Below, piece by piece: positions 62,082-64,000 of a stretch of DNA of 64,000 bases. Position numbers and translations under genes: made by a program. Each line of letters starts with the position of its first letter. The first letter of the stretch is position 1. The stretch is from NCBI GenBank assembly GCA_003993805.1, contig RSEF01000021.1, positions 2,801,065 to 2,865,064 on the forward strand, read 5' to 3'. The notes beneath the pieces were generated by a model. It was not told the DNA's origin, did no database searches, and worked only from the letters and a program-made list of their open reading frames with translations. This DNA is from Himantopus leucocephalus. Taxonomy: Eukaryota; Chordata; Aves; Charadriiformes; Recurvirostridae.

Positions 62082-63594
62082 GAGGAAGACTCTTGAACTG
62101 TCTTATGAGCTGCTAATAACAAGCTCTGATCAGCAAGTAAGTAAGCATCTTTATTGGTAGTAACAATATATTATTCTAATCTTTAGATCTCACGTGACAT
62201 GCAAGGAATTCAAGCTACAAAGGGATCAGCACCTCAAAGAATTCTAAGACATTACAAGGTAAAGATCTTTTTTTTCCTCTGTCTGTATTATCATATTCAT
62301 CAACTAAAAAGCTGTAGAAGCTGGTTTATAGTATAATTTCGGGACTGAATGTATTGATCATGAAGATTATGTCAATTCGTAAATTACTTCTAGGATTAGT
62401 AAAGAAAGGCAGTCAACTTTTCCTAAAATGTTTCCTTCAAAACATTTATCTTTAGTGTCTTGATTAAGTGTCTAATATGTCATGTATCTGACAGTTTTGG
62501 GTGCTAATTAGGATTTTGATATTTCTGATATTCTCTAAAACCATTATATTTATCTTGTAAGTGATTATAAACAAGATTGCGTGAGCCTTCAGTCTCCTGT
62601 TCTTAGAACACCAAAAAGCAAAGTCACATACGGAAGGAAGCTTTCACTGAAGTTTACTTTGAAAATAAATAAGTGGCAATAGCATGAGAAAGTGTGAATA
62701 AATGCCTGTTCTTAAGGCTACAGAGGAATAGGAGAAGCAGCGCAACCTGCTGTCCGCTGGGTCCAGATCATCAGTTCATGTCAAATAATGTCACTGAATT
62801 ATGCTAGTGAGGTTGTGCCTACTTGTTTAAGTCACAAAACTGGCAGTTACTGTCCAAGCGGAAATATTATTATCTCCTGACCGGAGGGAAAAGATTTAAA
62901 AAAAAACCCAAACTTTTATTTTCTTAAAATGGATGCTGTATACTTGTTTCTTGTGCTGTGGCAAGCTTTATTAGTCGTTTTAAAAACTCAGATATCTGCC
63001 ATTTCTTTAAAAACATGACTGACAAAACCAAAGGCCATTGTTATTGTAGGAGTCATGCTTCCTTGATATTTTTGTTACTGTGAGCTTGAAGCATCCCATC
63101 CATACAGCGTAAAAGTAAGGGAATGGAATATCAGCTTTATTTGCTGTTGTCAAAATGTACATTCTTTACAATCACCTTTTTTGGACCATATTTTCAAGGG
63201 GTGTGATAAACTTCTCCATCACTTGGTGTCTATAAACTCTGACTCTAGCTTTCCCTTCTAGCTTAAAGCTATAAATCTGCGTACATGTGAATTTAAAATA
63301 CGCAGAGAGTGTTGAAAATGTGTCTTATTCATCTTGAATATTCTCGTTTTATCTTTCTTCATTCTAAGTTGTTGACAAGGTAGATTTAATTATCTTTCTT
63401 TATTAGACTGTTCAAATTGCCAGGCATGATACTTGCTGTAATACTTCGATTTCATTTTTACTCACATTAGTATTAAACAGTAACTTTCTATTCTATTTTT
63501 GAAGTTGGTGACCTCTGAAGGATTTGGAACTCTGAAAGTTTCATTGGTGGAAAAATATCTGATATCATATTCTGGAAAGCCTATGGCTCATTAA
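62082..63594 (+). CDS. Three chained terminal exon candidates, possibly the 3' end of MORN1
   Basis: Segments 62082-62136 (after ATTTTACAG, donor GTAAGT), 62187-62258 (after CTTTAG, donor GTAAAG) and 63505-63594 (after TTTTTGAAG, ending TAA) join in one frame. They read RKTLELSYELLITSSDQQ, ISRDMQGIQATKGSAPQRIL..., and LVTSEGFGTLKVSLVEKYLI... to a stop. The first needs a phase-2 partner, which the 49156 donor supplies. The peptide does not resemble the conserved MORN1 C-terminus as I recall it, so this would be a lineage-specific tail or a coincidence of short frames. Confidence 0.3.
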
Positions 63595-64000
63595 CTTATG
63601 TCTATTAATGGCTGCAAAATTCATAAACCTTTACATAATGATTTTCTTTAACTGTAGTACTATTAATTTTTATGGTAATTTTACTGTTATTTATGATCAT
63701 CAAAAGAGTCTGTTGGAAAAAGAGATAATCGCACAGGGCTTCCAATTTGTAGATCCTCTATGCCTTATAGTAATTGTTGCAGGCTCTATTAAAGATTAAG
63801 GAGGTTACAAGCTTTAACTTTATAAGGTGAAAGTAATTCTTTGAAGGGAAAGTTATATTATTAATAGTGATTGCAATTGATTACTCAAAGAGCTATAGTA
63901 ATTCATTCATGAATTCCATTCAGTTTTAATTCTTTAAGGGTTTAAAACATTTCTGTCTAATCTGAGGGATCCTAATTCCTCTTTGTCTGTCTGCTTACCC
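63595..64000. other. AT-rich tail of the window, nothing recognised
   Basis: No exon, repeat family or regulatory cluster is evident. By synteny SKI should lie beyond this edge on the minus strand. Confidence 0.5.

Noticed and set aside
1..64000. CRISPR arrays, operons, phage or plasmid features, tRNA or rRNA genes
   Set aside because: None seen. The window is ordinary vertebrate chromosomal DNA with introns, LINE and LTR elements.

Overview
This is nuclear DNA from a vertebrate, almost certainly a bird. The genes have spliced exons with GT-AG introns and CpG-island promoters. One intron carries the 3' end of a CR1 LINE, and another carries a solo LTR of a type abundant in avian genomes. The gene order PEX10 - RER1 - MORN1 matches human 1p36.32. 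In birds this block is expected on a microchromosome, with SKI beyond the right edge and PLCH2 beyond the left edge; neither is visible here.

Layout. 1-1290: no convincing gene, except a small minus-strand ORF leading out of the PEX10 CpG island. 1478-6896 (+): complete PEX10, six coding exons, 331 residues, with a CR1 fragment in intron 2 and a poly(A) signal at 7421. 7450-10456: convergent interval, mostly RER1 3'UTR. 10457-13364 (-): RER1, six coding exons plus an untranslated first exon in the CpG island near 16412-16530. The only flaw is a single N at 11734, standing where nine coding bases and a splice acceptor should be. 17620 to at least 49156 (+): MORN1-derived exons spread over more than 30 kb of AT-rich intron. 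49157-64000: mostly non-coding, with a tentative chain of three terminal exons at 62082-63594 and several stretches that look like conserved regulatory DNA.

Function. PEX10 is a peroxisomal membrane RING ubiquitin ligase. RER1 is a Golgi-to-ER retrieval receptor. MORN1 is a MORN-repeat protein. They are neighbours by old synteny and do not form a pathway.

Main point of interest. PEX10 and RER1 look intact and strongly conserved, but the MORN1 copy does not. The N-terminal MORN exons are not found. Two neighbouring exons do not join in frame by one base. Another exon has lost its GT donor. Several MORN glycines are replaced, and an expected middle exon could not be located. This suggests lineage-specific decay of MORN1, or several local sequence errors. 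I found no novel multi-gene system; in a vertebrate window such as this I would not expect one. MORN1 and the human comparison sequences were matched from memory, not by a search.
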